A stretch of DNA of 64,000 nucleotides from Salinibacterium sp. NK8237 (GCF_015864955.1 NZ_JADYWE010000001.1:310001-374000); one strand, 5' to 3'. Counted from the stretch's first letter, positions 22,249 through 32,871 are shown. Notes: generated by a model from the sequence alone, not told the origin. Translations and numbers: made by a program.

Positions 22249-25200
22249 TGTTGGCTACCTTCTCGAGCTCGGCGGCACGATCCAGAGCGTAATCCTGAAG
22301 CGATCGCACATCAAAGCCGTCGCGAATAGCCTCAAACGACGCGACAGCGGCCGCAAGCTGGGCCATGGTCGTGAAGATCGGCTTGTCGGCGGCGACTGTC
22401 GCGGTGCGGATCTCGTAGCCATCGGCACGCGCACTGCGTCCGCTTGGCGTATTGATCACGACATCCACCTTGCCGTCGTTGATCATTTCAACGATCGACG
22501 GTTCAGCAGCATTTGCTTCTTGGCCCATGAAGTACTTGCGCACCACTTGAGCTTCGATGCCGTTGCGCGCGAGAATCTCGGCGGTGCCTTCGGTAGCCAG
22601 AATCGTGAAGCCAAGCTGGCTAAGGCGCAGAACCGGCAGGATGACGGCACGCTTGTCACGGTCAGCAACCGACACAAACACCGACCCGCTATCGGGCAAC
22701 CCGCCGTACGCGGCTTCTTGGCTCTTGGCGAATGCCTTGGGGAAGTTCGAGTCGATACCCATAACCTCACCGGTGGAACGCATCTCCGGGCCGAGAACCG
22801 AGTCAACGACGTGGCCCTCAACAGTGCGGAAGCGTCGGAACGGCAGAACCGCTTCTTTCACCGAAACCGGCGACGTCGATGGCACTTGCGAACCATCGAG
22901 AACCGGCAGCAGCCCGCTCTCAACGAGTTGGCGGATGCTTGAACCAGCCATGACCAGAGCAGCAGCCTTCGCCAGCGGAATCCCGAGTGCCTTCGAGACG
23001 AAGGGAACCGTACGGCTGGCACGAGGGTTGGCTTCGAGCACATAGAGGATGCCCTGGCCGATCGCGAACTGCACGTTCAACAAACCGCGCACGCCGACGC
23101 CCTCAGCGATGGCGAGGGTAGCCTCGCGCACTCGATTGAGCACGTCGCGGCCAAGAGTGACCGACGGAAGGGTGCACGCCGAGTCGCCGGAGTGAATACC
23201 GGCTTCTTCGATGTGCTCCATGATGCCGCCGACGTATAGCTCAGTTCCATCATAAATTGCGTCGATGTCGATCTCGATGGCGTCATCGAGGAAGCGGTCA
23301 ACGAGCAGCGGTGAGCTCGGCGAGATGATCACGACGTCGCGCACCCGGTCGAAGTAGTCGGCGAGAGCTTCGGAGTCATAAATGATTTCCATGCCACGGC
23401 CACCGAGCACGTGCGAGGGGCGAACGAGAACCGGGAACCCGATGTGTTCGGCAATCTCGATCGCTTCTTCTTGGTTGGTGGCGGTGCCATTCTTCGGCGC
23501 GAGCAGTCCAGCGTTGTCGAGAATCTCCGAGAACAAACCGCGTTCTTCGGCAAGGTCGATCGCCTCTGGCGTTGTTCCGAGGATGGGGATGCCGGCATCC
23601 TTGAGGCCCTGAGCGAGTCCCAGAGCCGTCTGGCCACCGAGCTGAACGATCACTCCGAGGAGTTCACCGCTCTGGCTCTCTGCATGGATGATCTCGAGCA
23701 CATCTTCGAGCGTGAGGGGCTCGAAGTAGAGGCGGTCACTCGTGTCGTAGTCCGTCGAGACCGTCTCGGGGTTGCAGTTGATCATGATGGTCTCGTAACC
23801 CGCATCAGAGAGGGCAAACGAGGCATGAACGCACGAGTAGTCAAACTCAATGCCCTGACCAATACGGTTCGGACCGGAACCAAGAATGATGACCTTCGTC
23901 TTGTCGCTCGGGGCAACTTCAGTCTCGGAGTCATAGCTTGAGTAGTGGTACGGGGTGAGAGCCGGGAATTCCCCAGCACACGTGTCGACCGTCTTGAAGA
24001 CGGGGCGCACATCGAGTCCCCACCGCAGGTCGCGGACCTCTGCCTCAGTGGTCCCCCGAAGCTCAGCGATTTGCACGTCACTGAAACCATGGTTCTTGGC
24101 GTGCGTGAGCAATGCAGCAGACAGCTCAGCGGCATCCGCAATGTCGACCGCAACCTCGTTGATGAGAGCAATCTGATCAACAAACCACGGGTCAATCTTG
24201 GTGGCTTCGAAGACCTCTTCGGTCGTGGCGCCGGCGCGCATCGCCTGCTGCACCGTGACGATACGACCGTCGGTGGCAATGGACGACAGAGCCAACAGCT
24301 CCGCCTTGTCGCCGACTTCGCCCTTCCAATGGAAGCTCGAGTCGCGCTTTTCGAGTGAACGAAGCGCTTTCTGCAAAGCGGTCGAATAGTTGCGACCGAT
24401 TGCCATGGCCTCACCGACCGATTTCATCGTGGTCGTGAGACGCGTGTCTGCCGCCGGGAACTTCTCGAACGCAAACCGCGGAACCTTGACCACGACGTAG
24501 TCGAGGGTCGGCTCAAAGCTCGCCGGTGTGACCTTCGTGATGTCATTGGGGATCTCGTCGAGGCGGTACCCGATGGCGAGCTTGGCAGCGATCTTAGCGA
24601 TCGGGAAGCCTGTCGCCTTCGACGCCAGAGCACTCGACCGCGAAACGCGCGGGTTCATCTCGATGACGATTACACGCCCAGTGGCGGGATCGATCGCGAA
24701 CTGAACATTGCAGCCGCCGGTGTCGACGCCAACGGCGCGGATGATGTCGATGCCGATGTCGCGGAGATTCTGGTACTCACGGTCGGTGAGCGTGAGCGCC
24801 GGGGCAACAGTGATCGAGTCACCGGTGTGAACACCGACCGGGTCAACATTCTCAATCGAACACACGACAACGGTGTTGTCTGACGTGTCGCGCATGAGCT
24901 CGAGCTCGTACTCTTTCCAGCCCAGGATGCTCTCTTCGAGCAGCACCTCGGTCGTGGGGCTCTGGTGCAAGCCGTCAGTGACCATCCGGATCAGTTCCTC
25001 GCGTGAATACGCGAAGCCAGAGCCGAGGCCGCCCATCGTGAAAGAGGGGCGGATCACAAGTGGATATCCGAGATCCTCGGCAAACTCAACCGCCTCAGGA
25101 ACCGTGCGCGCGATGTACGACTTCGCGACCTCGGCACCACAATCGATCACGAGCTGCTTGAAGATCTGGCGGTCTTCACCACGGTTGATCGCTTCGAGGT

Positions 25201-25555
25201 TCGCGCCGATCAGTTCGACGTTGTACTTCTCGAGGATGCCGTGAGCGTCGAGCTCGATGGCAGCGTTGAGAGCGGTCTGGCCACCCAATGTCGGCAGCAG
25301 CGCATCCGGACGCTCCTTGGCAATGATCGACTCGATGACTTCCCACGTGATCGGTTCGATGTAGGTTGCATCGGCGAAATCGGGGTCAGTCATGATTGTG
25401 GCCGGGTTCGAGTTCACCAGGATGACTCGGATGCCCTCCTCACGCAGTACGCGGCAGGCTTGCGTTCCGGAGTAGTCGAACTCTGCGGCCTGACCGATAA
25501 CGATCGGGCCGGAGCCGATGACCAGTACCGAGGAAATGTCTTCTCTCTTGGGCAT
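22241..25555 (-). CDS. carB: Carbamoyl-phosphate synthase large subunit
   Basis: Makes carbamoyl phosphate from bicarbonate, two ATP and ammonia from CarA. The 1104-residue protein has two homologous ATP-grasp halves: the first carries [21 protein letters not shown], the second [21 protein letters not shown] at about residue 560. It ends in an MGS-like allosteric domain (about 950-1080) with [15 protein letters not shown]. The ATG overlaps the carA stop (TAATG). Confidence 0.98.
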   Translation of the reverse strand: MPKREDISSVLVIGSGPIVIGQAAEFDYSGTQACRVLREEGIRVILVNSNPATIMTDPDFADATYIEPITWEVIESIIAKERPDALLPTLGGQTALNAAIELDAHGILEKYNVELIGANLEAINRGEDRQIFKQLVIDCGAEVAKSYIARTVPEAVEFAEDLGYPLVIRPSFTMGGLGSGFAYSREELIRMVTDGLHQSPTTEVLLEESILGWKEYELELMRDTSDNTVVVCSIENVDPVGVHTGDSITVAPALTLTDREYQNLRDIGIDIIRAVGVDTGGCNVQFAIDPATGRVIVIEMNPRVSRSSALASKATGFPIAKIAAKLAIGYRLDEIPNDITKVTPASFEPTLDYVVVKVPRFAFEKFPAADTRLTTTMKSVGEAMAIGRNYSTALQKALRSLEKRDSSFHWKGEVGDKAELLALSSIATDGRIVTVQQAMRAGATTEEVFEATKIDPWFVDQIALINEVAVDIADAAELSAALLTHAKNHGFSDVQIAELRGTTEAEVRDLRWGLDVRPVFKTVDTCAGEFPALTPYHYSSYDSETEVAPSDKTKVIILGSGPNRIGQGIEFDYSCVHASFALSDAGYETIMINCNPETVSTDYDTSDRLYFEPLTLEDVLEIIHAESQSGELLGVIVQLGGQTALGLAQGLKDAGIPILGTTPEAIDLAEERGLFSEILDNAGLLAPKNGTATNQEEAIEIAEHIGFPVLVRPSHVLGGRGMEIIYDSEALADYFDRVRDVVIISPSSPLLVDRFLDDAIEIDIDAIYDGTELYVGGIMEHIEEAGIHSGDSACTLPSVTLGRDVLNRVREATLAIAEGVGVRGLLNVQFAIGQGILYVLEANPRASRTVPFVSKALGIPLAKAAALVMAGSSIRQLVESGLLPVLDGSQVPSTSPVSVKEAVLPFRRFRTVEGHVVDSVLGPEMRSTGEVMGIDSNFPKAFAKSQEAAYGGLPDSGSVFVSVADRDKRAVILPVLRLSQLGFTILATEGTAEILARNGIEAQVVRKYFMGQEANAAEPSIVEMINDGKVDVVINTPSGRSARADGYEIRTATVAADKPIFTTMAQLAAAVASFEAIRDGFDVRSLQDYALDRAAELEKVANNA

Positions 25556-26694
25556 TACTTGCTGTCCTTTGCGTTCTCGAGAACAAGGTCGCGGAACCTG
25601 TCGAAAAGATAGTTGGCATCGTGGGGGCCTGAGGCCGCCTCGGGGTGGTACTGCACTGAAAAAGCGGGGATGTCGAGGGCGCGGAGACCCTCAACAACGT
25701 TGTCGTTGAGGTTGACGTGGCTGACCTCGACGCGGCCAAAGCCCGCCGGTGACTGGCTGATTTCGCCGATGGGGGCGTCAACCGCAAAACCGTGGTTGTG
25801 CGCGGTTATTTCGGTGCGCTGTGTCTGCACATCGATGACGGGCTGGTTGATTCCGCGGTGGCCGAAGGGCAACTTGTAGGTGCCGTAGCCGAGTGCGCGA
25901 CCGAGCAGCTGGTTGCCGAAACAGATACCGAAGAACGGCAGCCCCTTCGTGAGCACCTCAGTGAGGAGCGCAACGTGAGCGTCGGAGGCCGACGGGTCGC
26001 CTGGACCATTGGAGTAGAAGACGGCGACCGGCTCGATCGCCATCAGCTCGTCGAAGGTGATGGTCTGGGGCAGCACGTGAACGTCGAAACCGCGCTCGGC
26101 GAGGTAGTTGAGCGTTGACGTCTTCACTCCGAGGTCGAGAACGGCCAAACGACCGATGCTCTCCCCCACCGCGGCGACAACATAGGTCTCGGATGTCGAT
26201 ACTTCTGATGACAGGCTCTGGCCGCTCATCTGGGCTGCGGCCGTGACAGCGGCAAGCTGCTCGTCGTCGCTGAGTTCGGCATCCGCTCCAGAGAAAATTC
26301 CCCCACGCATTGAGCCGGAGTCGCGCAGGCGACGCGTAATTGCGCGAGTATCGACCCCGCTGATTCCCACGATGTCCTGTTTGACGAGCTCGTCGTCCAG
26401 CGATCCATCGGCGCGGTAGTTCGAGACGACGCGGCTAGCATCACGCACAACGAAGCCAGAGACCCAGATTCGCGAGGATTCAGGGTCCTCATCGTTAACC
26501 CCGGTGTTGCCGATGTGCGGTGCCGTCATGACGACGATCTGGCCCGCATAGCTGGGATCGGTGATCGTCTCTTGGTAGCCCGTCATACCGGTGGCGAAGA
26601 CTACTTCGCCAAGGCGCTGGCCTCGGGCGCCGTAAGCCTGACCGAGATAGCGCGTGCCATCTTCAAGGACGAGCACTGCAGGTTCAAAAGTCAC
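25555..26694 (-). CDS. carA: Carbamoyl-phosphate synthase small subunit (glutaminase)
   Basis: Class I glutamine amidotransferase that feeds ammonia to CarB. In 379 residues the N-terminal CarA fold has [17 protein letters not shown]. The glutaminase triad is visible as Cys258 in [13 protein letters not shown] and the HPEAASGP segment near residue 345. The start is GTG 26694, overlapping the upstream membrane-protein gene by four bases. Confidence 0.98.
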   Translation of the reverse strand: MTFEPAVLVLEDGTRYLGQAYGARGQRLGEVVFATGMTGYQETITDPSYAGQIVVMTAPHIGNTGVNDEDPESSRIWVSGFVVRDASRVVSNYRADGSLDDELVKQDIVGISGVDTRAITRRLRDSGSMRGGIFSGADAELSDDEQLAAVTAAAQMSGQSLSSEVSTSETYVVAAVGESIGRLAVLDLGVKTSTLNYLAERGFDVHVLPQTITFDELMAIEPVAVFYSNGPGDPSASDAHVALLTEVLTKGLPFFGICFGNQLLGRALGYGTYKLPFGHRGINQPVIDVQTQRTEITAHNHGFAVDAPIGEISQSPAGFGRVEVSHVNLNDNVVEGLRALDIPAFSVQYHPEAASGPHDANYLFDRFRDLVLENAKDSK

Positions 26695-27185
26695 AGGGAC
26701 TGCCTTTCATTGCCGACGACTGTTTCGAGGGCGCGTTCACACGTCTCGGGGTCGTCCATTCGGAAATAGCTATCGACTGCAGTGCCATCGAGCGTCCACT
26801 CGATCACCTGCAGTCCGTTGTTTTCGACCACGCGGTCGATGGTCCAGGTGGCGCGGGAAATGCCGCGCACGGTGTCACGAGCAAGCCAGAGGTCGTCTGA
26901 TCCCGCACGCGAAACGACGATTCCTTCGGGATGGACCTCGAGCAAGCAATTCGCCCGGAATCCAAGGCCATGCACGTTCACGCGGTTCAGCTGATCGCCG
27001 GCAACCGTGGTCGAGACGTACTTGCCGCTAAACCGCAGGTCGCTATCGTCGAGGTCGGCCGGCGGTGCAACTGGAAGACCGATGTGTGCCTGTCGTCGCT
27101 TTCGCGCGTACCAGCCAGTGACCATGAGTGCGAGGATTACGGCCACGAAGCCGATCACTATCAGCGTTGAAATGTCTTTAGACAT
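26691..27185 (-). CDS. Membrane-anchored PH-like protein of the pyr operon
   Basis: A 164-residue protein with one N-terminal membrane helix (about 6-25), a basic stop (RKRRQ) and a beta-rich cytoplasmic domain. The pattern and place between pyrC and carA match the actinobacterial family represented by Rv1382 of M. tuberculosis, whose function is unknown. ATG 27185 is preferred to the frame start 22 codons upstream because the helix then begins right at the N-terminus. It overlaps pyrC by eight and carA by four bases. Confidence 0.85.
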   Translation of the reverse strand: MSKDISTLIVIGFVAVILALMVTGWYARKRRQAHIGLPVAPPADLDDSDLRFSGKYVSTTVAGDQLNRVNVHGLGFRANCLLEVHPEGIVVSRAGSDDLWLARDTVRGISRATWTIDRVVENNGLQVIEWTLDGTAVDSYFRMDDPETCERALETVVGNERQSL

Positions 27186-28503
27186 GAGCAGCCTCGCTTT
27201 CAGCCAGTCTGGCCTGCTGAGCGACCTCAGTCGCGTCGACCACGTCGCCATCTCGAACGGTTTCGTAACCGTTATGGATGGTGGTCATCACGCGACCAGG
27301 AAGTTCGCGTCCAAGATACGGCGAGTTCGTGCTCTTGCCCCGAAGTGACTCGGTAGAGAACGTTGACCGTGCGCTCGGGTCGAGCAGCACGAGGTTCGCG
27401 GCTGAACCGAGAGCGAACGGTGTCGCGTAGCCATCAAGACGACCGATTTCGGCCGGCTTCTGCGATAGGACGCGTGCGACATCCGTCCAGTTCAACTGAC
27501 CAGTATCGACGACAGCCTGCTGAACGACGTTGAGGGCGGATTCAAGACCGACCATGCCAAACGCAGCTTCTGCCCACGAGCATTCTTTCGCCTCGGGCGG
27601 GTGCGGCGCGTGGTCGGTAGCGACAATGTCAATGGTGCCGTCGGCGAGAGCGGCACGAAGCGCGTGAACGTCTTCGTCACGACGCAGAGGCGGGTTCACT
27701 TTGAAGCGAGCGTCGTAGCCGCGCACAAGCTCTTCGGTGAGCAGCAGGTGGTGAGGCGTCACTTCGGCAGTAACCGCAATTCCGCGCGCCTTAGCCCAAC
27801 GGATGACGTCAACAGAACCAGCGGTGGACAGGTGACAGATATGGAGGCGTGCCCCCACGTGTTCGGCGAGCAACACATCGCGGGCGATGATCGATTCTTC
27901 TGCGACGGCAGGCCAGCCCGCGAGGCCAAGCTCACTCGACACCGCGCCCTCATTCATTTGAGCGTCGACGGTGAGCGTCGGCTCCTGAGCATGCTGGGCG
28001 ACCACACCATCAAAAGTTTTCACGTATTCGAGCGCGCGACGCATGAGCAACGCGTTGTGAACGCACTTGCCATCGTCGGAGAAGACGCGCACGCCGGCTC
28101 GCGAATTCGCCATTGCGCCAATCTCGGAAAGCTTGACGCCCTCGAGCCCTTCGGTGACAGCGCCGATGGGGCGCACTGTCGCGTACCCGTGGTCGATGCC
28201 GAGCGACTGAACCTGCTCAACAACTCCAGCGGTGTCTTGAACCGGCATGGTGTTAGCCATCGCGAAGACAGCGGTGAAGCCGCCCATCGCAGCAGCACGA
28301 CTGCCCGAGAGCACCGTTTCGCTCTGCTCAAAGCCGGGTTCCCGCAAGTGAGTGTGGAGATCGACAAGTCCGGGCAGAGCCTGCAGGCCTGAGGCATCAA
28401 TCGTGCGATCAGCGGATGTCGCGTCGGTGAAAACCCCGCGCTCAATCGTGAAGTCGGCGCGCTCACCGTTGGGCAGCGTGGCGTTGACGATTCTGATACT
28501 CAC
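27178..28503 (-). CDS. pyrC: Dihydroorotase
   Basis: Third step of UMP synthesis, cyclising carbamoyl aspartate. The 441-residue amidohydrolase of the class I type has metal-binding DLHTHLREPGFE near residue 50, ATDHAPH near 300 and the C-terminal VMTTIHNGYETVRDG. GTG 28503 is chosen because AGAGGA lies five bases upstream and the protein then starts at the first strand, IRIVNAT. It follows pyrB by 58 bases, the largest gap in the pyr run. Confidence 0.97.
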   Translation of the reverse strand: MSIRIVNATLPNGERADFTIERGVFTDATSADRTIDASGLQALPGLVDLHTHLREPGFEQSETVLSGSRAAAMGGFTAVFAMANTMPVQDTAGVVEQVQSLGIDHGYATVRPIGAVTEGLEGVKLSEIGAMANSRAGVRVFSDDGKCVHNALLMRRALEYVKTFDGVVAQHAQEPTLTVDAQMNEGAVSSELGLAGWPAVAEESIIARDVLLAEHVGARLHICHLSTAGSVDVIRWAKARGIAVTAEVTPHHLLLTEELVRGYDARFKVNPPLRRDEDVHALRAALADGTIDIVATDHAPHPPEAKECSWAEAAFGMVGLESALNVVQQAVVDTGQLNWTDVARVLSQKPAEIGRLDGYATPFALGSAANLVLLDPSARSTFSTESLRGKSTNSPYLGRELPGRVMTTIHNGYETVRDGDVVDATEVAQQARLAESEAAHV

Positions 28504-28561
28504 GAGAGTCCTCTTCTCTGGGTTAGTACGCATTCAGGGGCGGCGGGCATAATTCCCGCGC

Positions 28562-29509
28562 TCACCGCTCCACAGCTCCGGACAGCAAGTGATACAGCAC
28601 CGACATTCTGACGGAGACGCCATTCGCCACTTGCTCAAGCACTGTCGATTGTGGTGAATCCGCGGCTCCCGCCGAGATTTCCAGACCGCGGTTCATCGGC
28701 CCGGGGTGCATGACCATGCTACTTGTTGGCAGAGCGGTCATCCGTTCGTCATTGAGCCCCCACTGGCGTGAATACTCACGCGCGTTGGGGAAAAATGCGG
28801 CCGTCATACGCTCGGCCTGCACTCGCAGCATCATGATGACGTCTGGACCTTGCGCGATCGCGTCGTCAAGGTCGTAGGAGACCTCGACTGGCCACCCACT
28901 GAGGTTCACGGGAAGAAGAGTCGCCGGGGCAACCAGCGTCACCTGGGCGCCGAGCGTCGTCAGCAGCCAGACGTTCGAGCGCGCCACTCGAGAGTGAACG
29001 ATGTCTCCCACGATCGTGACGGTCACACCGTCCAACCCTTTGCCCCGCGCAGCAGCCCCGTGAAGACGACGACGAATCGTGAAAGCATCGAGCAGCGCTT
29101 GAGTCGGATGCTCATGCGTGCCGTCACCGGCATTCACAATTCCGGCATCGATCCAGCCTGCATCGGCCAAAGTCTTCGGGGCGCCGGATGCCCAGTGTCG
29201 AACGACGACCGCGTCGGCTCCCATGGCAGCGAGAGTCTGAGCGGTGTCCTTGAGGTTCTCCCCCTTGGATACGCTCGATCCCTTGGCTGCAAAGTTGATG
29301 ACATCAGCGCTCAGTCGCTTCGCCGCTGCTTCGAATGAGATACGCGTGCGCGTTGAGTCTTCGAAGAAGAGGTTGATCACGGTTTTACCGCGCAGCGTCG
29401 GAAGCTTCTTCACTTCGCGCTCGGAGACTGCCGCCATATCTTCGGCGACATCAAGAATCGCGATAGCTTCGTCGCGGGGCAGGCCCTGGGTGCTGAGTAG
29501 GTGCCTCAT
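28562..29509 (-). CDS. pyrB: Aspartate carbamoyltransferase catalytic subunit
   Basis: Second step of UMP synthesis, joining carbamoyl phosphate and aspartate. The 315-residue protein has the carbamoyl-phosphate motif [13 protein letters not shown] near residue 49, [11 protein letters not shown], and [12 protein letters not shown] in the middle. No pyrI regulatory subunit is seen, as in other Gram-positives. It overlaps pyrR by four bases. Confidence 0.98.
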   Translation of the reverse strand: MRHLLSTQGLPRDEAIAILDVAEDMAAVSEREVKKLPTLRGKTVINLFFEDSTRTRISFEAAAKRLSADVINFAAKGSSVSKGENLKDTAQTLAAMGADAVVVRHWASGAPKTLADAGWIDAGIVNAGDGTHEHPTQALLDAFTIRRRLHGAAARGKGLDGVTVTIVGDIVHSRVARSNVWLLTTLGAQVTLVAPATLLPVNLSGWPVEVSYDLDDAIAQGPDVIMMLRVQAERMTAAFFPNAREYSRQWGLNDERMTALPTSSMVMHPGPMNRGLEISAGAADSPQSTVLEQVANGVSVRMSVLYHLLSGAVER

Positions 29510-30033
29510 CCGATCGTCACCTCATCCGATCCGTCGATCTCTTCAAGGCGCACGTTAATACGTTCCTCCATCGAGCTGGGAAGATTCTTACCCACGAAGT
29601 CGGCCCGGATCGGAAACTCCCGGTGACCGCGGTCGACCAGAACCGCCAGCCGTACGGCGCGAGGGCGACCGAGATCGCCGAGAGCGTCGAGTGCGGCACG
29701 GATGGTGCGCCCGGAATACAACACGTCGTCGACCAGCACGACGGTCTTGCCGTCAATACCACCGGCCGGGATATCGGTCGGGCCAGTTGCTCGAGTGGGA
29801 TTCTGTGCCAGATCATCGCGGTACATCGTGACGTCGAGCACCCCTGATGTCACGGGCGTCGGGTCGACCGATTGGATGATGGCCGCGATACGCCTAGCGA
29901 GAGTGACCCCACGCGTAGGAATACCGAGAATGACGAGATCGTCTGAACCGCGATTGGACTCAAGGATTTCATGGGAAATCCGAGTCAACGCTCGGGTGAT
30001 ATCAGCATGCTGCAAGACAGTGCGTACAGACAT
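29506..30033 (-). CDS. pyrR: Pyrimidine operon regulator / uracil phosphoribosyltransferase
   Basis: Binds pyr mRNA when UMP or UTP is high and so shuts down the operon; in many species it also converts uracil and PRPP to UMP. The 175-residue protein has the PRPP motif [13 protein letters not shown] at residues 98-110 and [12 protein letters not shown] near 38. It is the first gene of the pyr run. Its own leader (30034-30078) contains a PyrR-type RNA loop directly beside a strong AAGGAGG, which predicts autogenous translational control. Confidence 0.98.
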   Translation of the reverse strand: MSVRTVLQHADITRALTRISHEILESNRGSDDLVILGIPTRGVTLARRIAAIIQSVDPTPVTSGVLDVTMYRDDLAQNPTRATGPTDIPAGGIDGKTVVLVDDVLYSGRTIRAALDALGDLGRPRAVRLAVLVDRGHREFPIRADFVGKNLPSSMEERINVRLEEIDGSDEVTIG

Positions 30034-30078
30034 TCTGACCTCCTTCCCCGCCTCTCTGGACGGAATTTAAAGGAAATC
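30034..30078 (-). promoter_or_regulatory. PyrR-binding RNA loop overlapping the pyrR ribosome binding site
   Basis: Read on the minus strand, bases 30061-30050 are GTCCAGAGAGGC, matching the conserved UCCAGAGAGG core of PyrR-binding loops in Bacillus and mycobacterial pyr leaders. CC-GG pairs close an AGAGA loop, and a CCUU-AAGG pairing can draw in the Shine-Dalgarno sequence at 30045-30039. PyrR bound to this hairpin would block translation of pyrR. No antiterminator-terminator pair or T-run is seen, so the mechanism is more likely translational than by attenuation. Confidence 0.75.
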
Positions 30079-30088
30079 TGTTTCACCG

Positions 30089-30094
30089 ACTATA
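30089..30094 (-). promoter_or_regulatory. Candidate -10 element of the pyr operon
   Basis: TATAGT on the minus strand, about 56 bases before the pyrR ATG. Transcription from about 30082 would give a leader of nearly 50 bases that starts just before the PyrR hairpin. No convincing -35 is seen at 16-18 bases. A short 5-bp stem (30097-30112) follows the upstream stop codon and might end the ABC-transporter transcript. Confidence 0.4.
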
Positions 30095-30111
30095 CCGCGC
30101 TCGCGGCAGCG

Positions 30112-30966
30112 CTACGACCCCCAGCGTTTCAGTAAGAAACGTTCGAGTAGGCCGACCGCGCTATCCGTGCCCTTGCCCAGAATTCCGAGCAGGATGATCG
30201 TGAGAAACAGTCGATCTATTCGGCCGTTCTGTTGCGAATCGACGAGCAGGAAGCCGAGACCGAGCGAGGCTCCGAGCAACTCCCCGGCGACCAAGAAGAG
30301 CCAGGCCTGAGCCAGAGCGAGCCGCAGAGACGAGATCACGGCGGGGACTACGGCCGGCAACTGCACGAGGCTCAGCAACGCCGGACCTGAGTAGCCGTAG
30401 CTGCGTCCCAGCTCCACTAGATGAGCATCCACATGCCGAAGGGCCGGGGCAACCGTTGTATAGACCGGAAAGAACGCTCCAATAGCGACGAGAGCGACTT
30501 TCGAGTCTTCATTGAGACCGAGGTAGAGGCCGAGTAGCGGCACCCATGCCAAGGACGGCACGGCGCGCAGTGCGCCCAGAGTCGGTGCGAAGAGTTCGGA
30601 TGCCCGTGCCGAGAGGCCCACAATCGAGGCGAGCGCCAGTCCGACAATCGCCCCAATTCCGAACCCGAGCAGTACGCGCTGCGTGGAGATCGCGATGTGT
30701 TGGTACAGCACTCCGCGCTCGTAGAGATCGACTCCCGCGGCCCATACGCTTAGCGGCGTCGGGAGCCGATAGCTCGGCACCAAGCCTGATGTCGCGATCG
30801 CTTGCCAGAGAACGATCACGGCGATGGGAATCACTGCGCCGAGGATGGTGGCCCGCACCCAACGGCGTCGCGGCCGTGGTAGCGCCGACGCGACGGGAAC
30901 CGGGGCACCCGTCGCGTCGTCGACCAGAGGCCTCTCGAGCACCGGCGTTCCGCTACTCAGTGACAC
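30112..30966 (-). CDS. ssuC: ABC importer permease (SsuC/TauC type)
   Basis: Membrane subunit of a nitrate/sulfonate/taurine-type ABC importer. The 284-residue protein has about six membrane helices and the binding-protein-dependent transport loop around residues 185-205 (ELGRSYGYSGPAL), which meets the ATPase. It is preceded by a 35-residue Pro/Arg-rich cytoplasmic N-terminus. The start is GTG 30966, overlapping the end of the binding-protein gene by 14 bases. The gene symbol reflects the family only; the substrate is not known. Confidence 0.85.
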   Translation of the reverse strand: MSLSSGTPVLERPLVDDATGAPVPVASALPRPRRRWVRATILGAVIPIAVIVLWQAIATSGLVPSYRLPTPLSVWAAGVDLYERGVLYQHIAISTQRVLLGFGIGAIVGLALASIVGLSARASELFAPTLGALRAVPSLAWVPLLGLYLGLNEDSKVALVAIGAFFPVYTTVAPALRHVDAHLVELGRSYGYSGPALLSLVQLPAVVPAVISSLRLALAQAWLFLVAGELLGASLGLGFLLVDSQQNGRIDRLFLTIILLGILGKGTDSAVGLLERFLLKRWGS

Positions 30967-31993
30967 GACTCGGGTCCGCAGCGTCTACGTATGTTGTGTC
31001 GAAGAGCGACGCAAGAGCGTCGTCGATTTGCGACTGCTCCGCAACAGCACCAGAGTCAACAAAGATCGGACCGATCACGTTGAGCACATCGAGCTGCTTC
31101 TGGCCTGGGGCCGGGTCGATGGCGAGATTGGTGCGTTCCAGCAGCACCGAGTTGGCGATGGGGAGATCGATACCGGCGACATCCGCAAAGATAGCGGCGG
31201 CGTCATCCGGGCTATCGGCGGCCCACTGACGCGCCTTCTCGTACGCATCAACGACAAGCTGCGCGAGGTCAGGCGATGTCTCGAGAAAGCTCTCCGTAGC
31301 GTTGAGGAAGCCATAGCTATTGAAGTCAGGATTGTCGTACACGATTCGCGAACCTGCGTTCACGACCGATGCACTCATGAGTGGATCGAGCCCGGCCCAC
31401 GCATCAACCGTGCCCGCTTCGAGCGCGGTCTTTCCGTCAGCGTGCTGAAGCTGAGTGATCGTGACCTCCTCAAGTTCGATACCGGCTTCCGCGAGAGTCT
31501 GGAGCAGGAAGAAGTAGGGGTCGGTGCCCGCATTGGCCGCGATGTTCTTGCCGCGAAGGTCATCTGCCGACTGAATGTCTGAATCGGCGGCAACGACAAT
31601 TGCTGACCAGTTGGGCTGCGAGTAGACATCAATCGTCTTGATCGGCGAACCATTGGCACGGGCCAGAAGCGCTGCGGAACCTGCCGTCGATCCCACGTCA
31701 AGCGAACCGGAGCGAAGCGCATCGTTAGCCGCAGCGGAGCCGGATGACTGAATCCAGGTGACTTCAACGTCATCACCGAGAGTCTCTTCTAGCCAGCCCT
31801 CTTCTTTGATGATGAGGCTGAGCGGGTTGTAGGTCGCGAAGTCGACCGTGAGGTGGTCACTGCTCCAGCCAGCGGTGGTGTCAGGGGCATCGGGTGAGAG
31901 CGACGAGCCTTCACCTTCGACGCAGCCCGAGACGCCAAGAGCGAGAACAAGAACACCAGCGGCAACGGAAGCGATACGAGAACGGGGAGACAT
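30953..31993 (-). CDS. ssuA: ABC importer substrate-binding lipoprotein (SsuA/THI5-like)
   Basis: A 346-residue extracytoplasmic binding protein. The N-terminus has a lipoprotein signal with lipobox GVSGC at Cys24, so it is probably lipidated by Lgt and held on the membrane. The two-lobed SsuA/THI5-like fold is suggested by SGSAAANDALRSGSLDVG, GSAALLARANG and LRGKNIAANAGT. AAGGA lies five bases before the ATG. No sulfonate monooxygenase or thiamine gene is adjacent, so sulfonates, taurine, nitrate or a pyrimidine precursor all remain possible substrates. Confidence 0.85.
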   Translation of the reverse strand: MSPRSRIASVAAGVLVLALGVSGCVEGEGSSLSPDAPDTTAGWSSDHLTVDFATYNPLSLIIKEEGWLEETLGDDVEVTWIQSSGSAAANDALRSGSLDVGSTAGSAALLARANGSPIKTIDVYSQPNWSAIVVAADSDIQSADDLRGKNIAANAGTDPYFFLLQTLAEAGIELEEVTITQLQHADGKTALEAGTVDAWAGLDPLMSASVVNAGSRIVYDNPDFNSYGFLNATESFLETSPDLAQLVVDAYEKARQWAADSPDDAAAIFADVAGIDLPIANSVLLERTNLAIDPAPGQKQLDVLNVIGPIFVDSGAVAEQSQIDDALASLFDTTYVDAADPSRVTE

Positions 31994-32046
31994 AGTTTCC
32001 TTCAGACAGAGAAATGAGAATGGATGACGGGGAAAGTTCAGTGGTA

Positions 32047-32859
32047 CTAGCGAGCTGAGAGATGGTGAGTGGGAACGCCAAGACCTTCGAGCAGCTCAGC
32101 GCGCAGTTCGGCAAGATCTCCACTTCCCCGGTCACGAGGGCGTAGGCCCGGCACGACGACGGTGGAACGGATGCTGGCGTGCGCAGCGCTTTCCGTGGGG
32201 TCAATCGCGCCGAGCAGAATCACGCGGTCGGCGAGATATAGGGCCTCATCGACATCGTGAGTGACGATGACGATCGTCGCGGGCTCTGCAGCGTGGAGAT
32301 CGAGCAGTAGGTCCTGCATCGAGAGGCGGGTAAGAGCGTCGAGTGCGCCAAATGGTTCGTCGAGTAGGAGAACACCAGGGCGACGCGCCAACGCTCTCGC
32401 GAGGGACACACGCTGGGCCATGCCACCAGAAATCTCTCGCGGACGAAGATGGGCCGATGACGAGAGCTTCACCAGCTCCAGCAGTTCGGCAACGCGGTCT
32501 CGGTCAGCGCTGGTGCGCTTTCCCCGTGGCAGGCCGACTTCGACGTTACGGGTGATCGAACGCCACGGCAGAAGGCGAGGTTCTTGGAACGCGATTGCGG
32601 AGCGGGCATCCAGTCCAGTGACGGGAACGCCACCGATACCGATGGAGCCACCGGTCGGACTGTCCAAGCCACCGATGTGCCGCAGCAGCGTCGACTTGCC
32701 ACAGCCGGAGGGCCCGATCAGCGCAACAATCTCGCCGGCAGCGATCTCGAGTGAGAGCTCGTTCAAAACAGCGCGGTCACCAAAGCGGCGCGACAGCTCA
32801 CGAATGGAGACAGGCAGCGCATCGGCTGGGGTGCTGGAGCGAAGGGACGAAGAACTCAT
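32047..32859 (-). CDS. ssuB: ABC importer ATP-binding protein (SsuB type)
   Basis: ATPase subunit of 270 residues, first gene of the three-gene importer. Walker A is GPSGCGKST at residues 49-57. The signature is ISGGMAQRVSLARAL instead of the usual LSGGQ, and Walker B with the D-loop is LLLDEPFGALDALT. The H-loop is VTHDVDEAL. A C-terminal tail of about 50 residues is not conserved. ATG 32859 has no good ribosome binding site, but TAGCGT stands six bases upstream, fitting a leaderless mRNA. A paired palindrome lies further upstream. Confidence 0.9.
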   Translation of the reverse strand: MSSSSLRSSTPADALPVSIRELSRRFGDRAVLNELSLEIAAGEIVALIGPSGCGKSTLLRHIGGLDSPTGGSIGIGGVPVTGLDARSAIAFQEPRLLPWRSITRNVEVGLPRGKRTSADRDRVAELLELVKLSSSAHLRPREISGGMAQRVSLARALARRPGVLLLDEPFGALDALTRLSMQDLLLDLHAAEPATIVIVTHDVDEALYLADRVILLGAIDPTESAAHASIRSTVVVPGLRPRDRGSGDLAELRAELLEGLGVPTHHLSAR

Positions 32860-32865
32860 CCCTGA

Positions 32866-32871
32866 ACGCTA
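32866..32871 (-). promoter_or_regulatory. Candidate -10 of ssuBAC, leaderless arrangement
   Basis: TAGCGT followed by six bases and the ssuB ATG. A poor -35 (TGGCCA) lies 17 bases upstream at 32889-32894. If used, transcription starts at or within a base of the start codon, and the operator at 32903-32940 falls at about -44 to -81, an activator-like position. Confidence 0.4.
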
